A stretch of DNA of 9,799 bases from JAPLMI01 sp043798375 (GCA_043798375.1 JAZDOS010000032.1:1-9799); one strand, 5' to 3'; shown: positions 1 through 6,958, counted from the first letter of the stretch. Notes: generated from the sequence alone by a model not told the origin. Program-made: numbers and translations.

Positions 1-527
1 TGTTATTTTTGGCCGGGGTGACTTCTTCGGTGTCGCTCGCCCAGCCGGCAATCGCTTTTCTCGAAGACGAGTTCAATATTTCGAGGAAAAGAGCGGTCAC
101 GATATTCGGGGCGGTGACCTTCGTCCTGTGCCAACCGGCGATATTCTTAATCGGTAAAGGCGTCGTGAACGAGCTCGATTTCTGGGGCGGGACGTTTTCC
201 CTTGTCCTCTTCGCAACGGTGGAAATAATATTGTTCGCGTGGATATTCGGAATGGAAAAGGCGTGGAAAGAGATCCATCACGGCGCCGACATGAATATTC
301 CCGGAATATATAAATTCATAATCAAATATATAACGCCGCTATTCCTTCTTTTCATACTGGGATTCTGGATTTGCCAGGACGGCATACCTACCATACTGAT
401 GAGGGGCGTATCCGCATCCGACAGGCCTTATGTTTTTGCCGCGAGGGCGTTTCTTATATTATTATTTTTGGCGCTGGCAGTCATGGTTAAGATAGCCTGG
501 CGCAGGAAGGTGAGGGTAAACTCATGA
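1..527 (+). CDS. Sodium:neurotransmitter symporter (SNF/NSS) family transporter, C-terminal part, 5' truncated
   Basis: This is the C-terminal part of a sodium-dependent secondary transporter of the NSS/SNF (LeuT-fold) family, which imports amino acids or related amines across the inner membrane. The frame is open to the left edge, with the first full codon at position 3, so the real start lies outside the window. The TTG at 9 is simply an internal leucine. Visible are the family signature LAGVTSSVSLAQPAIAFLED, then charged residues DEFNISRKRA leading into a helix. Four hydrophobic helices follow, at roughly residues 28-48, 57-79, 106-124 and 142-162 counted from position 9, and a basic tail (WRRKVRVNS). 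This corresponds to about transmembrane segments 8 to 12 of a normal NSS protein. The stop codon overlaps the start of the next small gene (ATGA). The family call is strong from the signature; the substrate cannot be read from this part. Confidence 0.88.
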   Translation, partial: LFLAGVTSSVSLAQPAIAFLEDEFNISRKRAVTIFGAVTFVLCQPAIFLIGKGVVNELDFWGGTFSLVLFATVEIILFAWIFGMEKAWKEIHHGADMNIPGIYKFIIKYITPLFLLFILGFWICQDGIPTILMRGVSASDRPYVFAARAFLILLFLALAVMVKIAWRRKVRVNS

Positions 528-628
528 GATTTTCCGGATGGGCCTTCCTTATTCTGTCCTGGGCCGCGATAATCATTCTGATGTTTTTCTGTTTCTACAA
601 GATATTTACGAAGAAAAAGGTTGATTGA
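524..628 (+). CDS. 34-aa single-helix membrane protein, probable small subunit of the SNF transporter
   Basis: A 34-residue frame (MRFSGWAFLI at its N-terminus) starts at an ATG that overlaps the transporter stop by four bases (ATGA), with GAGGG at 512-516 seven bases upstream. It encodes one hydrophobic helix, about residues 6-26, ending in a basic tail, KIFTKKKVD. Small one-helix proteins encoded directly downstream of NSS/SNF transporters are known: MetS of the Corynebacterium MetPS methionine/alanine importer is the type case, needed for transporter function. The position, translational coupling and topology fit that role. The sequence itself is too short for me to assign it to the MetS family. 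The alternative is a chance open frame, but a good ribosome site and the overlap argue against it. Confidence 0.62.
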   Translation: MRFSGWAFLILSWAAIIILMFFCFYKIFTKKKVD

Positions 629-636
629 ACCGAAAT

Positions 637-671
637 AACCTCGGAGGTTGCCTACGGCAACCTCCGAGGTT
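637..671. repeat. Perfect 16-bp inverted repeat made of two tandem 13-bp palindromes
   Basis: The left arm 637-652 and right arm 656-671 are exact reverse complements separated by the three bases TAC. Each arm contains its own palindrome: AACCTCGGAGGTT at 637-649 and AACCTCCGAGGTT at 659-671. These are near-identical 13-mers with 6-bp half-sites, centred 22 bp apart. No T-run follows on either strand, so it is not a canonical intrinsic terminator. It sits between the end of the transporter pair (628) and the rlmN start (699). It could be a REP-like dispersed element, an mRNA-stabilising hairpin at the operon end, or a tandem operator for a dimeric regulator. The structure is certain; the role is open. 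Confidence 0.85.
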
Positions 672-698
672 GGCTGGTATGGTAAGGTCAACAAGTTT

Positions 699-1727
699 AT
701 GGATAAAATTGATATAAAAAACATTTCGAAAGATGAATTGGAAACTCTGCTGCAAGGATTGGGGGAGAAACCATACAGGGCCGGCCAGATATGGAAGTGG
801 CTTTTTAAATACGGCGTAAGATCGTTCGACGAAATGACGGATCTTTCCGAAGGGCTTAAGGATAGGCTTAAAGCCAAATTTCATATCACTCACCTTACGG
901 TTTTCGATTCGAAACGCTCGCCGATAGACGGGACGGCCAAATATCTCTTTAAACTCGAAGACTCGAATACTATCGAGACGGTCTTTTTGCCCGAGAAGGC
1001 GCGCGCCACCGTCTGTCTTTCCTCGCAGGTCGGCTGTAAGTTCGCCTGCGGTTTCTGCGCAAGCGCCCCCTTCGGCTTTGTCAGGAACCTGAAATCTTCG
1101 GAGATCCTGGATGAGGTGATCGCGGTAAGGCAGAAGAATGCCCTCGTACCGATAACGAACCTCGTCTTCATGGGGATAGGGGAGCCGCTCGATAATTACG
1201 ACAATGTTTTAAGGGCGGTCAGGACCTTGAACGGAAAGGGCGCATTTAGTATAGGCGCGCGAAAAATTACGATCTCGACCTGCGGGATAATCCCGGGCAT
1301 CGAAAAATTAAAAGGCGAGAGCCTGCAGGTAGAGCTTTCGGTTTCGCTTCATTCGGCAAAAGACGATGTGAGATCGCGGCTCGTTCCTATCAACAAAATT
1401 TATCCGATCAGGGAGCTGATTGCCGCCTGCAAAGATTATACCCGGGCGACAAACAGGATAATAACCTTCGAATACGTCCTGATAGGGCAGGTAAACTCTT
1501 CAGGGGAAGACGCGGGCCGCCTCGCCGATCTCCTTAAAGGGATGAAGTGCAAGGTCAATACCATATCGTATAACCGGATAACCAAACTTTATACAAAACC
1601 GTCGGCCGCCGAAGTCAGAACATTTATGCGGGTTTTGAAGGATGGCGGTATAAATGCCATGCACCGCAGGTCGAAAGGCGAGGATATCGACGCGGGGTGC
1701 GGCCAGCTCAGGATCGCGAGGTTATAG
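699..1727 (+). CDS. rlmN: Dual-specificity 23S rRNA (A2503)/tRNA adenine-C2 methyltransferase RlmN, radical SAM
   Basis: RlmN uses two S-adenosylmethionine molecules and a 4Fe-4S cluster to methylate C2 of an adenine in 23S rRNA and in some tRNAs in the cytoplasm, tuning decoding fidelity. The 342-aa product has the usual length. After the N-terminal RNA-binding helical region (KPYRAGQIWKW at 24-34) comes SSQVGCKFACGFC, with cluster cysteines C113, C117 and C120 in the C-x3-C-x2-C spacing. C106 lies seven residues before them. The SAM-contact motif MGIGEPLDN is at 158-166, and the methyl-carrying cysteine C334 is in GEDIDAGCGQLR. All catalytic cysteines are present. The stretch after the cluster reads ASAPFGFVRNL, differing from the more common form with Thr-Gly. 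I chose ATG 699 because the upstream alternative TTG at 648 lies inside the inverted repeat and adds non-family sequence. AAGG at 684-687 is a modest ribosome site. The gene abuts the next gene with no gap. Confidence 0.95.
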   Translation: MDKIDIKNISKDELETLLQGLGEKPYRAGQIWKWLFKYGVRSFDEMTDLSEGLKDRLKAKFHITHLTVFDSKRSPIDGTAKYLFKLEDSNTIETVFLPEKARATVCLSSQVGCKFACGFCASAPFGFVRNLKSSEILDEVIAVRQKNALVPITNLVFMGIGEPLDNYDNVLRAVRTLNGKGAFSIGARKITISTCGIIPGIEKLKGESLQVELSVSLHSAKDDVRSRLVPINKIYPIRELIAACKDYTRATNRIITFEYVLIGQVNSSGEDAGRLADLLKGMKCKVNTISYNRITKLYTKPSAAEVRTFMRVLKDGGINAMHRRSKGEDIDAGCGQLRIARL

Positions 1728-2696
1728 ATGCCAAGAAGCGACAGGATCCTGAGGTTTATCGCATTTCATGCCGCGCTCCTTATATTTTTTATAATGCTTC
1801 CGATCATCCTATCTTATTCTCTCGGATACAAAATAGATTACCGCAACCTGAAAACATACAAGACCGGTATAATATACTTAAACAGCCGGCCGTCAGGCGC
1901 CTCCGTATACGTTAACGGTAAAATTTATAAAGACCTTACCCCGGCCCAGATAGAGGAGCTAAAACCCGGCATCTACAACATAGAGGTAAGGCGCGAAGGC
2001 TTTTATCCGTGGGAAGGGAAGCTCACCGTAAGGCCTAACATGGTGACCAGGGCGGATAGTATCGTGCTTTTCCCGATCGGCGGAAATGTCAAGATGATCT
2101 CCGATCTCGACGTCGCCGCTTTTACCGTATCCGACAATAACTATATGTATTACTTTGCCGGAAACGGCCTGTACAGGTCCTCTATTGACGGCGGCAATTT
2201 GAAGAAGTTGACGTCATACTCCGATTGGCCGCGGAAGATCAGGGATAAAAAGTTTTCTCCCGACGGGGATAAGATATTGTATTACGACGAAAATGATATA
2301 TTCGTCGTCTTCCTGAATCCCGGCAGGTACGATGTAGTAAAAAGATATGAGGCAAAGGTCGAGAAGGTCCTGAAGAGCCCGGATAAGATAATCGATGTCT
2401 TCTGGTATTTCGGATCGGGATACCTGATAGCGGTTACGGATAAAGATTTGAAGGTCGTCGAACTGCGGGGCGGCGAGGCGCGCAATGTCGCTTCCCTCTA
2501 CAGGTTTACCACAAGGCCCGGCGGGCTCTATTACGATGAGAAAGGCGGCTCCCTCTATTTTACCGATACAGGAGAAGAGCCGGGCCTTAAATCGAGGAAG
2601 TTCCTCTACAGGCTCGATCTCCGCCAGACATTCTTCAATTCCGTGAAAGATTTTCTGCTGAAAAATCAGAAGGAGCCGGAAAATGGAAAGAAGTAG
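1728..2696 (+). CDS. Membrane-anchored PEGA-domain protein with PD40-like segment
   Basis: The 322-aa protein has an N-terminal uncleaved signal anchor, about residues 11-31. A PEGA domain follows at about 45-115: GIIYLNSRPSGASVYVNGK, then LKPGIYNIEVRREGFYPWEG. PEGA domains are small beta-sandwich modules on bacterial surface and envelope proteins. The rest (about 120-300) is rich in beta strands and contains KFSPDGDKILYY, a TolB/PD40-like propeller blade motif, suggesting a partial or divergent propeller outside the membrane. The ATG starts immediately after the rlmN stop (TAGATG), with GAGG at 1718-1721 six bases upstream. The 3' end overlaps the glycosyltransferase start by 14 bases, so the two products are probably made together. 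A role beside the polysaccharide synthase is inferred from context only; no enzymatic motif is seen. Confidence 0.8.
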   Translation: MPRSDRILRFIAFHAALLIFFIMLPIILSYSLGYKIDYRNLKTYKTGIIYLNSRPSGASVYVNGKIYKDLTPAQIEELKPGIYNIEVRREGFYPWEGKLTVRPNMVTRADSIVLFPIGGNVKMISDLDVAAFTVSDNNYMYYFAGNGLYRSSIDGGNLKKLTSYSDWPRKIRDKKFSPDGDKILYYDENDIFVVFLNPGRYDVVKRYEAKVEKVLKSPDKIIDVFWYFGSGYLIAVTDKDLKVVELRGGEARNVASLYRFTTRPGGLYYDEKGGSLYFTDTGEEPGLKSRKFLYRLDLRQTFFNSVKDFLLKNQKEPENGKK

Positions 2697-4188
2697 GTTC
2701 TTCAAGCGGCTCTACGAAATAATCCCGGGCCTGCTTACATGGTCGACGCTCATCACTCTTTTTGTGTTCGCGTTCATAAAGCCGGTGTGGACAGCCGTAT
2801 TTGTTATCACATTCGATCTTTACTGGGTGATAAGGATAAGTTATCTTACGACGCTTCTTGTAGTTGCCCACAGGCGGCTCGAGAAGGAAAAGGGGATAGA
2901 CTGGCTTAAACGATGCGGCTCGCTCGGACAGAAAGACGGGTTGGAATACAGAAATATATACCACGCTGTCCTCTTTCCGACATATAGGGAAGGGCTCGAT
3001 ATCCTTACCGCCTCGATAGCGGCGCTCGAAAACGCCAATTACCCGAAGGATAAAATCATTGTGGTGCTGAGCGTGGAGGAGAGGGCCGGCGTTAAGGTGT
3101 GGGAAAACGCGTTAACATTGAAAGAGAAATACGCCGGGATGTTTTTCGATTTTATCGTAACAAGGCATCCCGACAATATTCCGGGCGAGGCCAGGGTAAA
3201 GGGCGCCAACGCCACATGGGGCGCGAAGGCGCTTAAAAGTTTTATCGACTCAAGACGTATCGATTACGAGCATGTTATTATTTCCTGTTTTGACGCGGAT
3301 ACATGTGTTGAAAAAGATTATTTCGGATGCCTTGCCTACCATTATATAACCAATCCCAGCAGGACTCACTCGAGCTATCAGCCCATACCCGTCTACAACA
3401 ACAACGTATGGTATGCCCGTTCCGTAGCCAGGATTTTGGAGCTCAGTTCAAGTTTCATGCAGATGATAGAGACGATGCGGCTTGAAAAATTCGTCACGTT
3501 CTCGAGCCACAGCATGAGCTTCAGGACGCTCGTCGGCGTCGATTACTGGCCGGTCGACATGATATCGGACGATTCGGTCATATACTGGAAATGCTTCCTC
3601 CATTTCGACGGCGACTATACGGTAATTCCGATGTACATAACGGTCTCGATGGATGTTGCGACAGGGAGGACGATACTTGAGACGGTGGCCAAGCAATATA
3701 AACAGAAGCGCCGATGGGCATGGGGCGTGGAAAATTTCGCGTTTCTCATGCTGGGATATATGAAAGAAAATAAAATACCTTTAAGGAAAAAGATCAGGCG
3801 CGCGTTCCATATCCTGGAGAGCCACTATACGTGGGCGGTATGGGCTATCATAATCACCTTCATCGCCCCCCTTCCTTTGATATTCGGTGGAGGCCTCTTC
3901 CGGCAAACGGCCATCGGCTATAATCTTCCGAGCATCTCCGCGGCGCTCTTCAACGTCTCGCTCTTCACGATATTTACATGTATCTTTATCAGCATGAAGC
4001 TTCTGCCGCCGAGGCCTAAGGATGTAAAGCCCGAGAAGAGGCTTATCATGATCGGCCAATGGTTCATCTCGCCGCTCGTCGCGGCGCTCCTCGGCTCGAC
4101 GCCCGCCGTTGATGCCCAGACCCGCCTCATGCTCGGGAAATACATGCATTTCTACGTCACCGAGAAGACGAGAAAGAAGCCGAAATGA
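2683..4188 (+). CDS. Membrane-integral family 2 glycosyltransferase (processive polysaccharide synthase type)
   Basis: The 501-aa GT-A fold glycosyltransferase is embedded in the inner membrane. Two N-terminal helices lie at about 14-60, the cytoplasmic catalytic domain at about 90-350, and three C-terminal helices at about 383-403, 417-437 and 455-472. Motifs in order are VLFPTYREG (96-104, nucleotide-sugar binding start), FDAD (203-206, the metal-binding DxD), ISDDS (294-298, acceptor-side acidic pair) and QKRRW (341-345, the QxxRW motif). The set D, DxD, D, QxxRW is that of processive synthases of the cellulose, chitin or hyaluronan type. The sugar and polymer cannot be read. A PilZ domain, as on bacterial cellulose synthases, is not present. 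ATG 2683 has AAGGAG at 2670-2675 seven bases upstream. It overlaps the PEGA gene by 14 bases and is probably the last gene of the rlmN-PEGA-GT2 run. Confidence 0.88.
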   Translation: MERSRFFKRLYEIIPGLLTWSTLITLFVFAFIKPVWTAVFVITFDLYWVIRISYLTTLLVVAHRRLEKEKGIDWLKRCGSLGQKDGLEYRNIYHAVLFPTYREGLDILTASIAALENANYPKDKIIVVLSVEERAGVKVWENALTLKEKYAGMFFDFIVTRHPDNIPGEARVKGANATWGAKALKSFIDSRRIDYEHVIISCFDADTCVEKDYFGCLAYHYITNPSRTHSSYQPIPVYNNNVWYARSVARILELSSSFMQMIETMRLEKFVTFSSHSMSFRTLVGVDYWPVDMISDDSVIYWKCFLHFDGDYTVIPMYITVSMDVATGRTILETVAKQYKQKRRWAWGVENFAFLMLGYMKENKIPLRKKIRRAFHILESHYTWAVWAIIITFIAPLPLIFGGGLFRQTAIGYNLPSISAALFNVSLFTIFTCIFISMKLLPPRPKDVKPEKRLIMIGQWFISPLVAALLGSTPAVDAQTRLMLGKYMHFYVTEKTRKKPK

Positions 4189-4196
4189 TTTTTTTC

Positions 4197-4225
4197 TTGC
4201 GCATAAAATAGTTTTGTGTTATACT
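4197..4225 (+). promoter_or_regulatory. Predicted sigma-70 promoter for the 67-aa membrane protein gene
   Basis: The -35 box TTGCGC (4197-4202) and -10 box TATACT (4220-4225) are separated by exactly 17 bases. TG at 4217-4218 gives an extended -10. The predicted start is near 4232, about 23 bases before the ATG at 4255. It lies just after the glycosyltransferase stop and a short T-run, so the small gene probably forms its own transcript. Confidence 0.7.
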
Positions 4226-4254
4226 CGCCGTGAAAATAACAAAGGAGCTGGAAT

Positions 4255-4458
4255 ATGGGAAAATACCTTAGCATAATTATCGGCGCGGCGGTTGCCCTTC
4301 TCGGATTATGGGCTCTTACGGGCTGGTGGTGCGATTTTCTCACGGTCCTGAAAGGTTCGGTCCCGGCTATGCTCATATTCGGCGGCGCGATAGCCGTCAT
4401 AGCGGGCTTAAGCGAGCTGAAGGACGAGGGGATTGCGAAGAAGGCAGAGGATAAGTAG
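4255..4458 (+). CDS. 67-aa small membrane protein with two predicted helices, function unknown
   Basis: I do not recognise this protein. Its 67 residues give two hydrophobic segments, about 4-20 (LSIIIGAAVALLGLWAL) and 35-52. A short loop with a Trp pair and a Cys (TGWWCDF) separates them. The C-terminal tail is charged (LKDEGIAKKAEDK) and presumably cytoplasmic. The gene looks real: AAAGGAG at 4241-4247 is seven bases from the ATG, and a well-formed promoter lies at 4197-4225. Codon use (ATA, AGC, GGC) matches the flanking host genes rather than the AT-rich island. It is followed closely by the nrdJ control region, whose NrdR-like boxes begin nine bases after its stop, so a shared response is possible but unproven. 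Confidence 0.75.
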   Translation: MGKYLSIIIGAAVALLGLWALTGWWCDFLTVLKGSVPAMLIFGGAIAVIAGLSELKDEGIAKKAEDK

Positions 4459-4466
4459 ACGAAAAA

Positions 4467-4482
4467 CCGCAACTAATAGTGT
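4467..4482. promoter_or_regulatory. NrdR-box-like site 1 (distal, imperfect)
   Basis: CCGCAACTAATAGTGT matches 11 of 16 positions of the NrdR box as I recall it (acaCwAtATaTwGtgt). The outer CAA and ATAGTGT halves are good; the central ATA is not conserved. It starts exactly 32 bp before site 2. That is the helical phasing known for paired NrdR boxes, so spacing supports it more than sequence does. Confidence 0.5.
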
Positions 4483-4498
4483 TTTTAACCAGCGTACG

Positions 4499-4514
4499 CC
4501 ACAATATATAGTAT
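4499..4514. promoter_or_regulatory. NrdR-box-like site 2 (proximal, strong)
   Basis: CCACAATATATAGTAT matches 14 of 16 positions of the NrdR box consensus as I recall it, including the whole core CAATATATAG at 4502-4511. NrdR is the zinc-finger/ATP-cone repressor of ribonucleotide reductase genes that responds to dATP and ATP. The site ends seven bases before the -35 box of the nrdJ promoter. Its downstream gene is a ribonucleotide reductase, which is the expected target. Confidence 0.7.
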
Positions 4515-4520
4515 TTTTTC

Positions 4521-4549
4521 TTGACTTATTTATGAAGATGTGATATAGT
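4521..4549 (+). promoter_or_regulatory. Near-consensus sigma-70 promoter of nrdJ
   Basis: The -35 box TTGACT (4521-4526) and -10 box TATAGT (4544-4549) have a 17-base spacer that ends in TGA, giving an extended -10. Transcription should begin near 4556, leaving a leader of about 74 bases before the nrdJ ATG. The NrdR-like boxes lie directly upstream. Confidence 0.78.
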
Positions 4550-4555
4550 TTATGA

Positions 4556-4596
4556 CCGCGGGGCGAGGAGTTTCGCTCCACGGCCTTTTTTTCTTT
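4556..4596 (+). terminator. Hairpin plus T-run in the nrdJ leader: intrinsic terminator or attenuator
   Basis: The stem pairs CCG (4556-4558) with CGG (4581-4583). After one C-A mismatch, GGGGCGA (4560-4566) pairs with TCGCTCC (4573-4579) with one G-T wobble. The loop is GGAGTT. Seven T bases follow at 4586-4592, then CTTT, which is the layout of a rho-independent terminator. Unusually, it begins at about the predicted +1 of the promoter at 4521-4549. It therefore either ends read-through from the 67-aa gene or ends nrdJ transcripts after about 35 bases. The structure is clear by eye; its activity is untested. Confidence 0.6.
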
Positions 4597-4629
4597 ATAA
4601 GAAGCAGGCAATAAGACAGGAGCGGGCAG

Positions 4630-6951
4630 ATGAAAGATTCGAACGATGTGAATTCATCCTTGTCCGAGAACGCCAGGAAAGTTCTCGAGAAAAGGTACCT
4701 TAAAAAAGACGACTCCGGCAAAGTTGTGGAGACGCCCGCCGATATGTTCCGCCGTGTCGCCAGAAATATCGCGACAGCCGATTCGTATTACGGAAAGGCT
4801 GGGGCCGAAGTCGTAAAGACCGAAGAAGAGTTCTACGAGATGATGGCAAATCTCGATTTTCTGCCGAACTCTCCTACCCTGATGAACGCCGGCCGCGACC
4901 TCCAGCAATTGTCCGCGTGCTTTGTCCTGTCCATAGATGACTCGATGGAGTCGATATTCGAGACGATCAAAGATACCGCCATGATACACAAAAGCGGAGG
5001 CGGGACGGGGTTCAGTTTCTCAAGGCTTCGCGCGAAAAATTCGCCGGTCCGTTCTACCGGCGGCATATCGAGCGGCCCGGTATCTTTCATGAAAGTTTTC
5101 AACGCCGCGACCCAGGCCGTAAAACAGGGCGGAACAAGAAGAGGCGCTAACATGGGAATACTGCGCGTTGACCATCCCGATATCCTCGAATTCATCACAT
5201 GCAAAGAGAGCGATAAAGAGATAACGAATTTTAATATATCCGTCGCTATTACCGAAGATTTCATAGGGAAGGCGTTGAAAGGCGAGGATTACGAGCTCGT
5301 AGATCCGCATTATAAAAAGTGCGTTCAGAAACTTAACGCTAAAAAGGTCCTCGATCTCATAATAAAGATGGCATGGAAGAACGGCGAACCCGGCATAATA
5401 TTTATCGACAGGATCAACCGCGGCAACCCGACGCCCGCGCTCGGGGATATTGAATCGACCAACCCATGCGGCGAACAGCCGCTCCTGCCATACGAGAGCT
5501 GCAATCTCGGTTCGATAAACCTGGCAAAGATGGTCGAGGGCGGAACGTTAAACTGGAATAAGCTCGGTGAAACCGTAAGGAAAGCCGTTCACTTTCTCGA
5601 CAACGTCATCGACATGAACTCGTATCCGCTCAAAAGGATCGAGGAGACGACCAAGTCGAACCGCAAGATCGGCCTGGGTGTCATGGGATTTGCCGATATG
5701 CTTTTGATGCTCGGAGTTCAATACGATTCCGAGACCTCGACGCAAATTGCCGAGAAGGTGATGAAGTTTATCCTGGAGACTTCTCGGGAGGCGTCAAGGG
5801 AACTTGCCCGCGAGCGCGGGGCCTTCCCGAATTTTGAAAAGAGCGCGCTCAACGCGCCCGGCGCGAAGCCATTAAGGAACGCGACGCTTACCACAATAGC
5901 GCCGACAGGCACGCTTTCGATAGTCGCGAACTGCTCGAGCGGCATAGAGCCGATATTCGCGATATCCTATATAAGGAATATATTGGATAACGCTAAGCTT
6001 GTCGAGGTCCATCCGTATTTTAAGGAAGTCGCGGAAGGGAAAGGGTTCTATTCCAATGAGCTGATGTCCCTCATAGCGCAGAAGGGCTCCCTCAGGGGGC
6101 TGGAGGAAATACCGGAAGATGTCCAGAAACTGTTCGTTACCGCCCATGATATAGAACCCGTCTGGCACATAAAGATGCAGGCGGCTTTCCAGGAGTATAC
6201 CAATAACGCCGTTTCGAAGACGGTAAATCTTCCTCATTATGCGACCGAGGACGACGTGCGCAATATTTATATGCTCGCCTATGAATCCGGCTGTAAAGGC
6301 GTTACTATATACCGCGACCAGTCGCGCGAGGAACAGGTATTGAATATAGCTTCGACGGGCGCGGCGCAGGAAGGCAAGGCTCAGGCCGGCCCCGGCATAA
6401 ACGGCTTAAAGATCATACCAAGGCCCCGCCCGAATGTAACATTCGGCACCACCACGAAGATAGCTACAGGCTGCGGCAACCTCTATGTAACCATAAACGA
6501 GGATGAGAAGGGTACGCCGTTCGAAGTCTTCATGTCTATGGGCAAGGCCGGCGGATGCGCGATGAGCCAGCTTGAGGCCCTCGGCAGGCTTTTATCGCTC
6601 GCCCTTCGGAGCGGTATCGACACCAATTCCATAATAGAGCAGCTGCGCGGCATACGGTGCCCGTCACCCAGCTGGGAAAAGGGCGGCAGGATCTTCTCGT
6701 GCTCGGACGCCATAGCGCGCGTAATCGAACGAAGGATGCAGACAGAGAAGAACAGGCCGTCTGTCGATATGGGCGGGCATAATTCAAACCGGGAGAGCAA
6801 CCCCGCGCAGAAAGAAGGCGGCGGTGTTGCCAAAGCCGCCAGGGTGAAGACGGAAAATGTCGTCGGCGTATGCCCGGACTGCGGATGCTCCCTGTGGCAT
6901 GTGGAAGGCTGCATGGTATGCAAGTCCTGCGGCTATTCCAAGTGCGGCTGA
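4630..6951 (+). CDS. nrdJ: Adenosylcobalamin-dependent (class II) ribonucleoside reductase
   Basis: NrdJ reduces ribonucleotides to deoxyribonucleotides using a radical generated from adenosylcobalamin, so it works with or without oxygen. The 773-aa protein is complete. Visible in order are LPNSPTLMNAG (78-88), SACF with redox Cys C97, KSGGGTGFSFSRLR (121-134) and QGGTRRGANMG (166-176). NPCGEQPL follows with N278, thiyl-radical C280 and E282, then ESCNLGS with the partner C291, and the phosphate-binding loop PTGTLS (425-430). A TSCPD domain lies at about 608-690 (TGCGNLYVTI through RCPSPSW). A C-terminal zinc ribbon/redox tail has C748, C751, C764, C767 and the terminal C772. No N-terminal ATP cone is seen, so allosteric activity control may be absent, although dATP sensing by NrdR could act at transcription. 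ATG 4630 is supported by AGGAG at 4618-4622, seven bases upstream. Promoter and regulatory sites lie at 4467-4596. Confidence 0.96.
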   Translation: MKDSNDVNSSLSENARKVLEKRYLKKDDSGKVVETPADMFRRVARNIATADSYYGKAGAEVVKTEEEFYEMMANLDFLPNSPTLMNAGRDLQQLSACFVLSIDDSMESIFETIKDTAMIHKSGGGTGFSFSRLRAKNSPVRSTGGISSGPVSFMKVFNAATQAVKQGGTRRGANMGILRVDHPDILEFITCKESDKEITNFNISVAITEDFIGKALKGEDYELVDPHYKKCVQKLNAKKVLDLIIKMAWKNGEPGIIFIDRINRGNPTPALGDIESTNPCGEQPLLPYESCNLGSINLAKMVEGGTLNWNKLGETVRKAVHFLDNVIDMNSYPLKRIEETTKSNRKIGLGVMGFADMLLMLGVQYDSETSTQIAEKVMKFILETSREASRELARERGAFPNFEKSALNAPGAKPLRNATLTTIAPTGTLSIVANCSSGIEPIFAISYIRNILDNAKLVEVHPYFKEVAEGKGFYSNELMSLIAQKGSLRGLEEIPEDVQKLFVTAHDIEPVWHIKMQAAFQEYTNNAVSKTVNLPHYATEDDVRNIYMLAYESGCKGVTIYRDQSREEQVLNIASTGAAQEGKAQAGPGINGLKIIPRPRPNVTFGTTTKIATGCGNLYVTINEDEKGTPFEVFMSMGKAGGCAMSQLEALGRLLSLALRSGIDTNSIIEQLRGIRCPSPSWEKGGRIFSCSDAIARVIERRMQTEKNRPSVDMGGHNSNRESNPAQKEGGGVAKAARVKTENVVGVCPDCGCSLWHVEGCMVCKSCGYSKCG

Positions 6952-6958
6952 CTTTTTG

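Noticed and set aside
648..698. Upstream TTG extension of rlmN
   Set aside because: It starts inside the inverted repeat, adds 17 residues not expected in the family, and has no ribosome site; ATG 699 is preferred.
4189..4196. T-run after the glycosyltransferase stop as a terminator
   Set aside because: No hairpin precedes the Ts; the preceding bases are purine-rich coding sequence.
4538..4553. Third NrdR box overlapping the -10 region (around TGATATAGTT)
   Set aside because: It shares only the central ATATA with the consensus and is 39 bp from site 2, out of the usual phasing; the -10 box explains the match.
4459..4629. Cobalamin riboswitch in front of the B12-dependent reductase
   Set aside because: The leader after the predicted start is only about 74 bases and I see no B12-box-like sequence; a cobalamin riboswitch needs far more.
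4833..5264. Long antisense open frame across nrdJ (143 codons)
   Set aside because: It lies wholly within a strongly conserved enzyme gene on the other strand, with no family resemblance or ribosome site. The similar antisense frame at 6483-6923 is rejected for the same reason.
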